A stretch of DNA of 61,751 nt. Origin: JAJYVT01 sp035534455 (GTDB lineage: Bacteria; Actinomycetota; Acidimicrobiia; Acidimicrobiales; RAAP-2). The notes under the pieces are model-generated. The model had not been told where the DNA came from. It saw only the letters and a list, made by a program, of their open reading frames with translations, and made no database searches. Below, piece by piece: positions 17,114 through 25,392 of this stretch (position 1 is its first letter; every line of letters starts with the position of its first letter). The translations under genes and the position numbers were made by a program. Where the stretch lies: the NCBI GenBank assembly GCA_035534455.1, contig DATLRV010000028.1:1-61751 (forward strand). Direction: 5' to 3'.

Positions 17114-17635
17114 GTGCGGACGCTGTACCTGACGCTGATCGGGCTGACCCTGGTCTTTGCGTGCGCGATGTCCTTCGCGACGCTCGCCGTCTACACGGAC
17201 ACCTGGTGGCCCGGGGTCGTCGCGGGTGGCGTGATGCTCGTCTTCCTCGCGATCGGCGGCGCGGTGATCCCGGGGCCGCTCCGGTCGCTGTCGGGGGGCC
17301 AGCGCCGCACCGCACGAACGGCGGTCGTCATGTTCAGCTCCTGGTGGGGCCTCGAGTTCTTCATCATGGCGCTCGTCACCTGGATCCTCGGCGAGCAGTC
17401 CGTCAGGGCGAACAACGCCTACCTCACCCTCGGACTCCTCATCTTCCTCGGCCTCGCGGGCATGGGGATCCAGGGCGTAATTGCGATGACGGCGTGGTTC
17501 GTCCACGTGCGGAACCAGGAGATCGTGGTCCCGGCGCGCCGCGAACGCCTCGAGCGCGAAGCGCGTCTCGGGATCCGTCCCCCCACCGAGCACGGCTCGC
17601 TGGCCGGGCACACAGCGCCGGTGCCCCAGGCATAG
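17114..17635 (+). CDS. Four-helix membrane protein of unknown function
   Basis: A 173-aa membrane protein I do not recognise. Helices are at about 3-27 (TLYLTLIGLTLVFACAMSFA), 33-53, 72-95 (MFSSWWGLEFFIMALVTWIL) and 100-130 (LTLGLLIFLGLAGMGIQGVI). A charged cytoplasmic tail follows (VPARRERLEREARLG). The start is a GTG at 17114, with a GGAAGGTGAGG stretch upstream. It stands alone between the Fur-family gene and the convergent zinc-ribbon gene. Codon pattern is typical for the region. Confidence 0.6.
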   Translation: MRTLYLTLIGLTLVFACAMSFATLAVYTDTWWPGVVAGGVMLVFLAIGGAVIPGPLRSLSGGQRRTARTAVVMFSSWWGLEFFIMALVTWILGEQSVRANNAYLTLGLLIFLGLAGMGIQGVIAMTAWFVHVRNQEIVVPARRERLEREARLGIRPPTEHGSLAGHTAPVPQA

Positions 17636-17696
17636 GGGCCGGCCGGGCCGGCGCCGCGTCTGCGACACCCGAGATCACCAGCCGAGTCGTCGAAGC

Positions 17697-17912
17697 TCAG
17701 TCGCAGCAGCTGTCGCGCCAACCGCACGCCGTACAACGGAAGTGCGCGTGCTCGGGTTCGAGTCGTCCGTCGCACATCGGGCACCAAGGGAAGGTCCCCT
17801 GCGGCGCTCGGACACCGATGGGCGCCCGGTCCTGCGTCGCCGAGGCGCCACTCGGTGCGCCACTGGCTCCCCCCTCGCTCGCGCCGGGGACGGTTCGGGG
17901 GCCGGTGGACAT
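17697..17912 (-). CDS. Small zinc-ribbon protein
   Basis: A 71-aa protein with a C-terminal zinc ribbon: WCPMCDGRLEPEHAHFRC then TACGWRDSCCD, giving C-x2-C and C-x2-C pairs plus a terminal CC. The N-terminal 35 residues are low-complexity and probably disordered. Such tiny ribbons are often seen next to redox or regulatory genes in actinobacteria, but the role is unknown. The ATG at 17910-17912 is divergent from, and about 85 bp away from, the disulfide oxidoreductase gene, so the two may share a control region. Confidence 0.6.
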   Translation of the reverse strand: MSTGPRTVPGASEGGASGAPSGASATQDRAPIGVRAPQGTFPWCPMCDGRLEPEHAHFRCTACGWRDSCCD

Positions 17913-17996
17913 CGGACGAGAGTCTTCACCGCGCGGTCCCGTCCGCGGTGGATGCGCCAAGGGAGCCAACGCGTCCCGGTCGTATACTCCCGGGCC

Positions 17997-19394
17997 GTGG
18001 GCGCCCAGGCCGCTTCGCTCCTCGTCGACGCGCCGGGCTTCCCCGATCGCGTGGACGCCGTCGTTCTCGGCATGGGTCCGGGCGGCGAGGACGTCGCGGG
18101 CAGGTTGGCGCAGGCGGGCATGACGGTGGTGGGCATCGACGCCAACCTCGTCGGCGGCGAGTGCCCGTATTGGGGGTGCGTCCCCTCCAAGATGATGGTG
18201 CGCGCGGCCGGCATGCTCGCCGAGGCGGCGCGCATCGAGGGAATGGCCGGAGACTCCACGACCCGCGCCGACTGGGGGACCGTCGCGCGTCGCGTCGCGT
18301 CGGCGACCGACGATTGGGACGACGCCGTCGCGGTCGACCGGTTCGTGGAGAAGGGTGGCCACTTCGTCCGCGGCTGGGGCGTCGTGGAGAGCCCCACACG
18401 GGTCCGGGTCGGCGACCGGGTCATCGAGCCGACCACGGCACTCGTGATCGCGACCGGGTCCTCGCCCGCGGTGCCTCCGGTGCCGGGACTCGAGGGCACG
18501 CCCTACTGGACGCACCGGGAGGCGATCGAGTGCGCCGCGCTTCCCGCGTCGCTCGCCGTCCTCGGGGGCGGGGCGATCGGCGTCGAGCTCGCACAGGTCT
18601 TCGCGCGCTTCGGGGCCGAGGTCCACGTCGTGGAGGCGGCCGACCGGCTCGTCGCGGCCGAAGAACCCGAGTCATCGGCCGTCGTGCACGACGCCCTCGT
18701 GGCCGACGGCGTCCAGGTGCGGATCGACGCGCAGGTCGGAGGGGTCGAGTTCCGCGACGGCCGGTTCACCCTCGCCCTCGCCGACGACGCGGTGACCGCC
18801 GAGCGCCTCTTGGTGGCGACCGGGCGACGGCCGGCACTCGCCGCTCTCGGCGCAGCCTCCCTGGGCGTCGACGTCCAGGGCCGCGGCATCCCGGTGGACG
18901 GGCGCTGCCGGGTGCAGCCGGGGGTCTGGGCGATCGGGGACGTGACCGGGATCGGGGCGTTCACGCACCTCTCCATGTACCAGGCACGCGTCGTCGCCGA
19001 GGACATCTTGGGCAGAGAGCCGGCCGACGCGTCGTACCACGCACTCCCGCGGGTGACCTTCACCGATCCGGAGGTCGGCGCGGTCGGGCTCACCGAGGCG
19101 CAGGCACGTGCGGCCGGCATGGACGTCGCGGTCGCGTGCACGGACCTGGCGAGCTCAGCGAGGGGCTGGATCCACGGGCCGGGCAACGCCGGCTTCGTCA
19201 AGCTTGTCGAGGATCGTCGCCGCGGGATCCTGGTCGGCGCGACGACGGTCGGACCGATGGGCGGGGAGATGCTCGGCCTCGTGGCCCTCGCCGTGCACGC
19301 CCGGGTGCCGACCGCGGAGCTCTCGCAGATGATCTACGCGTACCCGACGTTCCACCGGGCCATCGAGGCAGCGCTCGACGGCCTGCACGGCTGA
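17997..19394 (+). CDS. FAD/NAD(P) pyridine nucleotide-disulfide oxidoreductase
   Basis: A 465-aa flavoprotein of the dihydrolipoamide dehydrogenase/mercuric reductase class. It has an N-terminal FAD fold (VVLGMGPGGEDVAGRLAQAG), the redox-active disulfide C56/C61 in GGECPYWGCVPSK, the NAD(P) Rossmann motif LAVLGGGAIGVELAQVFARFG, the second FAD motif VWAIGDVTG and a C-terminal dimer interface with YAYPTFHRAIEAAL that carries the catalytic His (HR). No N-terminal metal-binding domain and no terminal Cys pair are present, so it is not a typical MerA. The substrate disulfide is unknown. TATACT (17983-17988) lies 8 nt before the GTG, so a leaderless transcript is likely. Confidence 0.88.
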   Translation: MGAQAASLLVDAPGFPDRVDAVVLGMGPGGEDVAGRLAQAGMTVVGIDANLVGGECPYWGCVPSKMMVRAAGMLAEAARIEGMAGDSTTRADWGTVARRVASATDDWDDAVAVDRFVEKGGHFVRGWGVVESPTRVRVGDRVIEPTTALVIATGSSPAVPPVPGLEGTPYWTHREAIECAALPASLAVLGGGAIGVELAQVFARFGAEVHVVEAADRLVAAEEPESSAVVHDALVADGVQVRIDAQVGGVEFRDGRFTLALADDAVTAERLLVATGRRPALAALGAASLGVDVQGRGIPVDGRCRVQPGVWAIGDVTGIGAFTHLSMYQARVVAEDILGREPADASYHALPRVTFTDPEVGAVGLTEAQARAAGMDVAVACTDLASSARGWIHGPGNAGFVKLVEDRRRGILVGATTVGPMGGEMLGLVALAVHARVPTAELSQMIYAYPTFHRAIEAALDGLHG

Positions 19395-19419
19395 GCCGCC
19401 GGCGTCGGTCGACGGGGGG

Positions 19420-19614
19420 TCATGGACGCTGGCCGAAGAGGTGCCAGCCTGCCTCGGCCCACGCGGCGAGCGCGAGCACCCGTCCGAGCCACGAGCCGAG
19501 GAAGGCCTTCACCACCGCGTCGATCCCGGGGAGCGGCCGGACCAGCCGGGACGCCACGAGCCAGACGAGCCAGGCCGCGCCGATGCCCGCCCACACCGCG
19601 GCCCCGACGGTCAC
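19420..19614 (-). CDS. Small two-helix membrane protein
   Basis: A 64-aa membrane protein with one strong helix (VGAAVWAGIGAAWLVWLVAS) and a second amphipathic one ending in AAWAEAGWHLFGQRP. The GTG start overlaps the stop of the upstream membrane gene (GTGA), so it is translated as part of a two-gene unit. I know no function. It resembles the small membrane proteins of about 60-70 aa that are widespread in actinobacteria. Confidence 0.6.
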   Translation of the reverse strand: MTVGAAVWAGIGAAWLVWLVASRLVRPLPGIDAVVKAFLGSWLGRVLALAAWAEAGWHLFGQRP

Positions 19615-20111
19615 GGCCCCCCCGTGGAGGGTCTTTCACGGGGCGGGCCCTCGCCAGCGGCCCGGGCGACCGGCCCTCGCCGCTCGCCGAGGGTGAGATA
19701 GAGGCCGAGCACCAGCCACGCGGCGAAGACGAGCGCCCTGCCCCAGTCGTGGTCGGTGACTGCGCCGAGGATCCGGCTGAGCGTCGGGAGCGAGTGCGAC
19801 TGCGCGACGAAGCTCGCCAGGTCCCAGGAGACGGTGGCGGCGATGAGCACGCTCCAGACCGCCGCTTCTCGCAGCATGCGAACGATCCCGCCGGCCCACG
19901 TTCGGCTCGATGCTCGTTGCCTGCTGCGACCGGCGACCAGCGCGAGGAGCACCACGGACACGATCACGGCGAGGACGCTTGCGTGCGACGCCGCCGAATA
20001 GCGCCCCAGCGACCCCTCCCAGGCGACCAGGGCCGCCAGGGCGACGACCCCGACCGCTCGCGCCAGGCGCGCGATCGGGGTCGTGGTGGGTCTTCGCCTG
20101 CCGCCGGCCAT
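19611..20111 (-). CDS. Membrane protein of unknown function
   Basis: A 166-aa polytopic protein with about four helices (ARAVGVVALAALVAWEG, SVLAVIVSVVLLALVAG, VLIAATVSWDLASFVAQSHS, ALVFAAWLVLGLYL) and a conserved-looking WDLASFVAQSHSLPTLS segment before the last helix. The ATG at 20109-20111 was preferred over the longer frame because the extra N-terminal residues are not membrane-like. It forms a coupled pair with the 64-aa protein and is divergent from the kdp operon. The YLTLG plus WDL pattern is seen in small actinobacterial membrane proteins of unknown role. Confidence 0.6.
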   Translation of the reverse strand: MAGGRRRPTTTPIARLARAVGVVALAALVAWEGSLGRYSAASHASVLAVIVSVVLLALVAGRSRQRASSRTWAGGIVRMLREAAVWSVLIAATVSWDLASFVAQSHSLPTLSRILGAVTDHDWGRALVFAAWLVLGLYLTLGERRGPVARAAGEGPPRERPSTGGP

Positions 20112-20207
20112 GCTGGTGAGCCTAGAGACGACGGACTGCACGACGGAGGAGGGCGAAGAGCGGCCGTGCCACCACTGACGCGAGCGGGTCACGGCGCGTT
20201 CACGAAT

Positions 20208-20250
20208 TGTTGACGCGGGGGTTCCCCGTGTCGACGTGCTGTTGACGCGG
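20208..20250 (+). promoter_or_regulatory. Direct repeat upstream of kdp operon (candidate KdpE site)
   Basis: The 11-mer TGTTGACGCGG occurs at 20208-20218 and 20240-20250, 32 bp apart (about three helical turns). TTGAAT (20258-20263) lies 6 nt before the first ATG of the kdp operon at 20270 and could be the -10 of a leaderless transcript. A response regulator dimer array is a natural reading. KdpE binding is inferred only. Confidence 0.45.
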
Positions 20251-20269
20251 CACTGGCTTGAATGGCCAC

Positions 20270-20353
20270 ATGGGCGACTTCCTCGTGGTGGTGGGCACGG
20301 TGGCGTTCATCGCCGCCATGCTGGGCCTGATTTGGGCCCTTGAGCGCGTATGA
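20270..20353 (+). CDS. 27-aa membrane peptide preceding kdpF
   Basis: A short open frame, MGDFLVVVGTVAFIAAMLGL then IWALERV, encodes one transmembrane helix. Its stop overlaps the kdpF start by 4 bp (ATGA), which shows it is translated in the kdp operon. Similar tiny ORFs ending in a G/L-x-ER-V/L tail precede kdpF in many bacteria. The role is unknown; it may be a second small subunit or leader peptide for the KdpFABC complex. It is too short for standard gene finding. Confidence 0.65.
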   Translation: MGDFLVVVGTVAFIAAMLGLIWALERV

Positions 20354-20439
20354 CCGTCGTCGACGGCATCCTGCTCGCGGTCAGCTTGGCCGTGTTCGTC
20401 TTCATCGGCTTCGCGCTCTTCAAGCCTGAGCGGTTCTGA
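20350..20439 (+). CDS. kdpF: KdpF, small subunit of the K+-transporting ATPase
   Basis: A 29-aa single-helix peptide, MTVVDGILLAVSLAVFVFIG then FALFKPERF, which stabilises the KdpABC complex in the membrane. The terminal (K/R)PERF is the hallmark of KdpF. It starts within the stop codon of the preceding 27-aa ORF and ends 11 bp before kdpA. Confidence 0.9.
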   Translation: MTVVDGILLAVSLAVFVFIGFALFKPERF

Positions 20440-20450
20440 GGCGAGCGAAG

Positions 20451-22208
20451 GTGGACTTCTTTCTCACGCTCCTCGTCCTGGTCGTCGCCCTCGGGCTCGC
20501 GTGGCGCTACCTCGGCTCCTATATGGCTGCCGTCTTCGAGGGCCGCGTCCAGTTCCTTGCGTGGGCCGAGCGCCCCCTCTACCGCATGCTCGGCACGGGA
20601 CCCGAGCGCGAGCAGACGTGGCGGCGCTACGCGGGGTCGCTCGTCGTCTTCTCCGGCGCCTTCATCGCGTTCGCGTACCTGCTGCTCAGGCTGCAGGGCT
20701 CGCTACCCCTCAATCCCCAGCACCTCGGGGCGGTACCGCCGGCGCTCAGCTTCAACACGGCCGTCTCGTTCGTCACCAACACCAACTGGCAGAACTATGC
20801 CGGCGAGACGACGCTGTCGTACTTCTCCCAGATCGGCGTGCTCACCGTCCAGCAGTTCGTGAGCGCCGCGGTGGGGATCGCCGTGGCGATCGCCCTCGTC
20901 CGCGGGTTCACCCGCCGCCAGTCGGAGACGATCGGGAACTTCTGGGTGGACATCACCCGCTGCCTCCTCTACATCCTCTTGCCGATCGCCTTCGTCGCCG
21001 GCATCGTCATGGTGAGCCAGGGCGCCGTCCAGACGCTCGCCGGACCCGTCGCCGTCCACGACGCGCTGAACAAGGTCACCCAGAGCATTCCCCGGGGACC
21101 CGCCGCGTTCATGGGTCCGATCATGCAGCTGGGGACCAACGGCGGCGGGTTCTTCAACGTCGACCTGATCCATCCCTTCGAGAACCCGACGGCGCTCACG
21201 AACCTCGTCTACATCTGGCTCACCCTCTCGATTCCTTTCGCCCTCACGTACACCTTCGGGAAGATGGCGAAGAGCGTGCGGCACGGGGCAGCGCTCCTCG
21301 CCGCCATGGTGATCATCTTCGGCGCGTGGGTCGCCTTCACCGCGTACGCCGAACACCAGCCCAACCCCGCGGTCGCTGCTGCCGGGATCGGCGCCCAGCC
21401 CGCGGGCAACATGGAGGGCAAGGACGTCCGCTTCGGCGACACGACGAGCGCGCTGTTCAACGTCTCGATGACGCAGACCTCGGACGGCGCGGTCGACAGC
21501 GCCACCGACTCCTACAACGCCATGGGGGGCTTCGGCCCTCTCACGGGCATGATGCTCGGGGAGGTGACGCCCGGCGGCGTCGGGAGCGGCCTCTACACGA
21601 TCTTGTTGTTCGCGATCGTGGCGGTCTTCATCGGCGGACTGATGGTCGGGCGAACGCCCGAGTACCTCGGGAAGAAGATCCAGGCACGGGAGGTGAAGCT
21701 CGCGGGGTTCGGGATCCTGGTCATGCCGGTGACGGTTCTCGTGCTCACCGGGATTGCAGTGTCGATCCATGCCGGGCGGGCGGGACCGCTCAACGGCGGG
21801 CCGCACGGGTTCAGCGAGGTCCTCTACGCGTTCACCTCCCAGGGGAACAACAACGGTTCGGCCATGGCCGGGCTGACAGGGAACCACGCCTTCTACAACG
21901 TCGTCGGGTCGATCGCCATGCTGCTCGGCCGCTTCGCCATCATCGTTCCCAGCCTGGCATTGGCCGGGGCGCTGGCGGCCAAGAATGTCGTCCCCGCCTC
22001 CGCAGGGACGTTCCGCACCGACAACACGATGTACGTCGGGCTCCTCATCGGGGTGATCATTATCGTGGGCGGCCTCACGTTCTTCCCGGCCATCGCACTC
22101 GGGCCGATCGCGACAGCGTTGAGCCACCGCTTCTATTCCGTCGTGCCGATGCTGTCGCACATCGGCACGGGCCTCATCCACTCGCATCTGTGGGCGGTGC
22201 TCCGATGA
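20451..22208 (+). CDS. kdpA: KdpA, K+-binding/translocating subunit
   Basis: A 585-aa membrane protein that forms the selectivity-filter channel of the high-affinity Kdp-ATPase. Four filter loops are visible: SFVTNTNWQNYAGET (P1), LGTNGGGFFNVDLIHPFENP (P2), NAMGGFGPLTGMMLGE (P3) and FTSQGNNNGSAMAGL (P4), each with the conserved Asn/Gly pattern. About ten helices and the usual total length are present. The start is a GTG at 20451 preceded by GAGCGAAGG. The stop overlaps the kdpB ATG (ATGA). Confidence 0.97.
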   Translation: MDFFLTLLVLVVALGLAWRYLGSYMAAVFEGRVQFLAWAERPLYRMLGTGPEREQTWRRYAGSLVVFSGAFIAFAYLLLRLQGSLPLNPQHLGAVPPALSFNTAVSFVTNTNWQNYAGETTLSYFSQIGVLTVQQFVSAAVGIAVAIALVRGFTRRQSETIGNFWVDITRCLLYILLPIAFVAGIVMVSQGAVQTLAGPVAVHDALNKVTQSIPRGPAAFMGPIMQLGTNGGGFFNVDLIHPFENPTALTNLVYIWLTLSIPFALTYTFGKMAKSVRHGAALLAAMVIIFGAWVAFTAYAEHQPNPAVAAAGIGAQPAGNMEGKDVRFGDTTSALFNVSMTQTSDGAVDSATDSYNAMGGFGPLTGMMLGEVTPGGVGSGLYTILLFAIVAVFIGGLMVGRTPEYLGKKIQAREVKLAGFGILVMPVTVLVLTGIAVSIHAGRAGPLNGGPHGFSEVLYAFTSQGNNNGSAMAGLTGNHAFYNVVGSIAMLLGRFAIIVPSLALAGALAAKNVVPASAGTFRTDNTMYVGLLIGVIIIVGGLTFFPAIALGPIATALSHRFYSVVPMLSHIGTGLIHSHLWAVLR

Positions 22209-24295
22209 CCGACATCTCGACGTCCCCCCTCGTCTCTCCGCCCTCTGGGGTCTCTCCGGCGTCCGGGCAGGCGCCGCGAGGCGTCGCGGGCCAGCGCGGA
22301 CTGTTCGACCGCGAGATCCTCCGGTATGCGTCCGTCGAGGCCGTAAGGAAGCTCGACCCGCGCGTCCAGGTCAAGAACCCGGTCATGTTCGTCGTGCTGG
22401 TGGGCACGGTCGTGACCCTCGTCGAGTCGGTCGCCCACCCGACGCTGTTCTCGTGGTCGATCACTGCGTGGCTGTTCCTCACCGTGGTCTTCGCCAACTT
22501 CGCCGAAGCGATGGCCGAGGGTCGCGGAAAAGCGCAGGCGGACAACCTGCGCCGCATGCGCTCTGAGACCGAGGCGCGGCGGCTCGACGCGAGCGACGTC
22601 GAAGTCAGGATTCCGGCTTCCGAGTTGGCGAAGGGTGACCACGTCGTCTGCGAGGCCGGCGACGTCATCCCGTCGGACGGCGAGATCGTCGAGGGGGTCG
22701 CCTCGGTCGACGAGTCGGCCATCACCGGCGAGTCCGCCCCGGTGATCCGTGAGTCGGGCGGCGACCGCTCCGCGGTGACCGGGGGCACGAAAGTCCTGTC
22801 CGACCGGATCGTCGTGAGGATCACCGCCGAGCGCGGTAAGACCTTCATGGACAGGATGATCCAGCTGGTCGAGGGCGCGTCGCGGCACAAGACGCCGAAC
22901 GAAATCGCGTTGACGATCCTGCTGGCGGTGCTCACCATCGTCTTTCTGCCCGTGGTCGTGGTGCTCGAGCCGTTCGGTCACTACGCCGGGACGACCGTCT
23001 CGGTGGTGATTCTCGTCTCGCTCCTCGTGTGCCTGATCCCGACGACGATCGGCGCGCTGCTCTCGGCGATCGGCATCGCCGGCATGGACAGGCTCGTGCA
23101 ACGCAACGTCCTGGCGATGAGCGGGCGCGCCGTCGAGGCCGCGGGCGACGTCCAGACGCTGCTCTTGGACAAGACCGGCACGATCACCCTCGGGAACCGG
23201 ATGGCGGCCGCCTTCTACCCCGCGGGCGGTCACACCGAGCAGGAGGTCGCCGACGCCGCGCAGCTGGCGTCCCTCGCCGACGAGACGCCGGAGGGCCGCT
23301 CGATCGTCGTCTTGGCAAAGGAGCGGTTCGGTATCCGCGAGCGCGAGCTCACGGGGACGCACGAGTTCGTCCCGTTCTCCGCCACCACGCGAATGTCGGG
23401 GCTCGACATCGACGGGCGTCAGATCCGCAAGGGTGCTGCCGAGGCCATCCGCCGATGGGTCGTCGACCACGGTGGCACCGTGCCCGATGGGCTCGACGAC
23501 ATCGTCGAGGAGATCGCGCGCCAGGGCGCCACTCCACTCGTCGTTGCCGAGGGTTCGGACGTCCTCGGCGTCATCGAGCTCAAGGACGTGGTGAAGGCCG
23601 GCATCCGGGAGCGCTTCGGCGAGATGCGGGCAGCAGGGATCCGAACGGTGATGATCACCGGGGACAACCCACTGACCGCTGCGGCGATCGCCCAGGAGGC
23701 AGGCGTCGACGACTTCCTGGCCGAGGCGACCCCCGAAGCGAAGCTCGACCTCATCAGGGCGGAGCAGGAGGGCGGCAGGCTCGTCGCCATGACCGGGGAC
23801 GGCACCAACGACGCGCCCGCGCTCGCACAGGCCGACGTCGGCGTGGCGATGAACACGGGGACGACCGCGGCGAAGGAAGCCGGCAACATGGTCGACCTCG
23901 ACTCGAACCCGACGAAGCTCATCACAATCGTCGAGATCGGCAAGCAGCTTCTCATCACCAGAGGCTCACTGACGACCTTTTCGATCGCCAACGACGTCGC
24001 AAAGTACTTCGCCATCATCCCGGCGCTCTTCGTGGCGACCTACCCGCAGCTCACAAAGCTCAACATCATGAAGCTGCACAACCCGACTTCCGCGGTGCTC
24101 GCCGCGGTCATCTTCAACGCGTTGGTGATCATCGCGCTGATCCCGCTCGCCCTGCGCGGCGTGAAGTGGCGGCCGAGCGGCGCTCAGGCGATCCTGCGGC
24201 GCAACGTCTGGATCTACGGCGTGGGAGGCATCATCGTGCCGTTCATCGGCATCAAGGTGATCGACCTCTTCCTCACCGCCGTTCACTGGTACTGA
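22205..24295 (+). CDS. kdpB: KdpB, P-type ATPase catalytic subunit
   Basis: A 696-aa type IA P-type ATPase that drives K+ uptake. The actuator domain has TGESAPV (Ser177 matches the Ser of the TGES motif whose phosphorylation inhibits the E. coli enzyme). The phosphorylation motif is DKTGT with Asp322, followed by the nucleotide-domain FSATTRMSG and KGAAEAI, and hinge TGDGTNDAPAL. The membrane helices carry the KdpB-specific CLIPTTIGALLSAIG and SIANDVAKYFAIIPALF segments. It begins within the kdpA stop and is followed by kdpC after 13 bp. Confidence 0.97.
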   Translation: MTDISTSPLVSPPSGVSPASGQAPRGVAGQRGLFDREILRYASVEAVRKLDPRVQVKNPVMFVVLVGTVVTLVESVAHPTLFSWSITAWLFLTVVFANFAEAMAEGRGKAQADNLRRMRSETEARRLDASDVEVRIPASELAKGDHVVCEAGDVIPSDGEIVEGVASVDESAITGESAPVIRESGGDRSAVTGGTKVLSDRIVVRITAERGKTFMDRMIQLVEGASRHKTPNEIALTILLAVLTIVFLPVVVVLEPFGHYAGTTVSVVILVSLLVCLIPTTIGALLSAIGIAGMDRLVQRNVLAMSGRAVEAAGDVQTLLLDKTGTITLGNRMAAAFYPAGGHTEQEVADAAQLASLADETPEGRSIVVLAKERFGIRERELTGTHEFVPFSATTRMSGLDIDGRQIRKGAAEAIRRWVVDHGGTVPDGLDDIVEEIARQGATPLVVAEGSDVLGVIELKDVVKAGIRERFGEMRAAGIRTVMITGDNPLTAAAIAQEAGVDDFLAEATPEAKLDLIRAEQEGGRLVAMTGDGTNDAPALAQADVGVAMNTGTTAAKEAGNMVDLDSNPTKLITIVEIGKQLLITRGSLTTFSIANDVAKYFAIIPALFVATYPQLTKLNIMKLHNPTSAVLAAVIFNALVIIALIPLALRGVKWRPSGAQAILRRNVWIYGVGGIIVPFIGIKVIDLFLTAVHWY

Positions 24296-24308
24296 GAGGA
24301 GCCGAACC

Positions 24309-24893
24309 ATGAGCGGCATGCTCCTGAACCTTCGGCGGTCCCTCGCGGCGATCGTCGTCATGACCGCAATCTTCGGATTCGCCTACGCCCTTGCCGGCAC
24401 CGGAGTCGCGCAGTTGTTCTTCCACCGCCAGGCGGACGGCTCGATCAGCGCGAACGGCTCGACACTCATCGGCCAGAGCTGGAACGGCTACTCGACGACG
24501 TCGATCCTCGACCCCCAGTGGTTCCACGGGCGTCCGGACGCCGACAACCCGCTTATCGCGAACGGGAAGGCGGGAAACAGCGCCGCGTCCAACCTCGGCC
24601 CGCGCTCGACGGTCCTCGTGCACGACGTCCATGCGCTCGTGGTCGCGTGGCACAAGGTGGGGGTCATCCCGACGAGCGACCTCGTCACGAGCTCGGGGAG
24701 CGGCGTCGACCCGAACATCACGCCCGCCGACGCGCTCGCGCAGATCCCGATGGTGTCGAAGGCCACCGGTGTCTCTCCGGCGCGGCTCCGTCAGCTGATC
24801 ACGAAGGAGACCCATCCCGCCCAGCTCGGGTTCCTCGGGTCGCCCTACATCGTCGTCCTCCAGCTCAACGAGGCGCTGGCGGGGTTCCGATGA
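24309..24893 (+). CDS. kdpC: KdpC, K+-transporting ATPase subunit C
   Basis: A 194-aa single-span subunit that couples KdpA and KdpB. The N-terminal helix (AAIVVMTAIFGFAYALAGTG) is followed by the KdpC motifs GSTLIGQSW, FHGRPDADNP, GSGVDPNITPADAL, and a C-terminal NEAL helix; the SGSGVDPxI block is diagnostic. AGAGGAG upstream of the ATG at 24309 is a clear ribosome site. It is the last structural gene of the operon proper, with a short gap to the OB-fold gene. Confidence 0.96.
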   Translation: MSGMLLNLRRSLAAIVVMTAIFGFAYALAGTGVAQLFFHRQADGSISANGSTLIGQSWNGYSTTSILDPQWFHGRPDADNPLIANGKAGNSAASNLGPRSTVLVHDVHALVVAWHKVGVIPTSDLVTSSGSGVDPNITPADALAQIPMVSKATGVSPARLRQLITKETHPAQLGFLGSPYIVVLQLNEALAGFR

Positions 24894-24942
24894 CCCGCCG
24901 AGTCCGGCGAGCGGTGATCGGCCGGCCCGCGAGGAGGCGTCT

Positions 24943-25392
24943 GTGACCGGCTGGCTCCCCGACGACGCGACCTCCTGGGCGGGCCGGCCGATCGTCCGAA
25001 GGGTGGCGGATGCCGAGGCTCGCCACCGCGCCGTGCTCACCGGCGTGGTGCGTGCCATCGTCGCGCACCGCGGTCGTGAGGGTTCCGACGAATCGCGGTT
25101 GGGCGCCGGTGGCACCCTCGACGCCTACCTCGCCGACGGCACCGGCGAGATCGTCGTTCGGTGGCTGGGCCGGGACGCGATCGCCGGCGTGGCACCAGGT
25201 GCCACCATGGAGGTGGACGGCACCGTCATCGATCAGCGCGGCACGTTGCTGCTTCTCAACCCGCGCTACCGGTTCTCCCCATCCCCGGGCTTGAGTCCGG
25301 GGATGGGGGTCGCGGTTGCGTCCGACGGGAGCGAGTCCGACGGGAGCGAGTCCGACGCCAGCGACCAGGCGGAGACGTCGACGAGTTGGTAG
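24943..25392 (+). CDS. OB-fold protein at the end of the kdp operon
   Basis: A 149-aa protein with an OB-fold nucleic-acid-binding-like domain at about 28-110: VLTGVVRAIVAH, LDAYLADGTGEIVVRWLGRDAIAGVAPGATMEVDGTV and NPRYRF. Comparable OB-fold proteins lie beside K+ transporter genes in other actinobacteria (recalled, not checked). The start is a GTG with GAGGAGG at 24931. The last 35 residues are a serine/aspartate-rich tail made of a 15-bp tandem repeat and overlap the convergent kdpE gene by 127 bp. The tail is probably an overlap artefact, not a functional domain. Confidence 0.7.
   Translation: MTGWLPDDATSWAGRPIVRRVADAEARHRAVLTGVVRAIVAHRGREGSDESRLGAGGTLDAYLADGTGEIVVRWLGRDAIAGVAPGATMEVDGTVIDQRGTLLLLNPRYRFSPSPGLSPGMGVAVASDGSESDGSESDASDQAETSTSW

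Noticed and set aside
17997..19394. Mercuric reductase annotation for the disulfide oxidoreductase
   Set aside because: It lacks the C-terminal vicinal cysteines and any mer genes nearby.
20703..22187. A 494-aa frame antisense to kdpA
   Set aside because: kdpA is certain; the antisense translation has charged low-complexity sequence.
25321..25370. 15-bp tandem repeat as a small CRISPR or iteron array
   Set aside because: Only about two to three short adjacent copies without spacers, inside a coding overlap.
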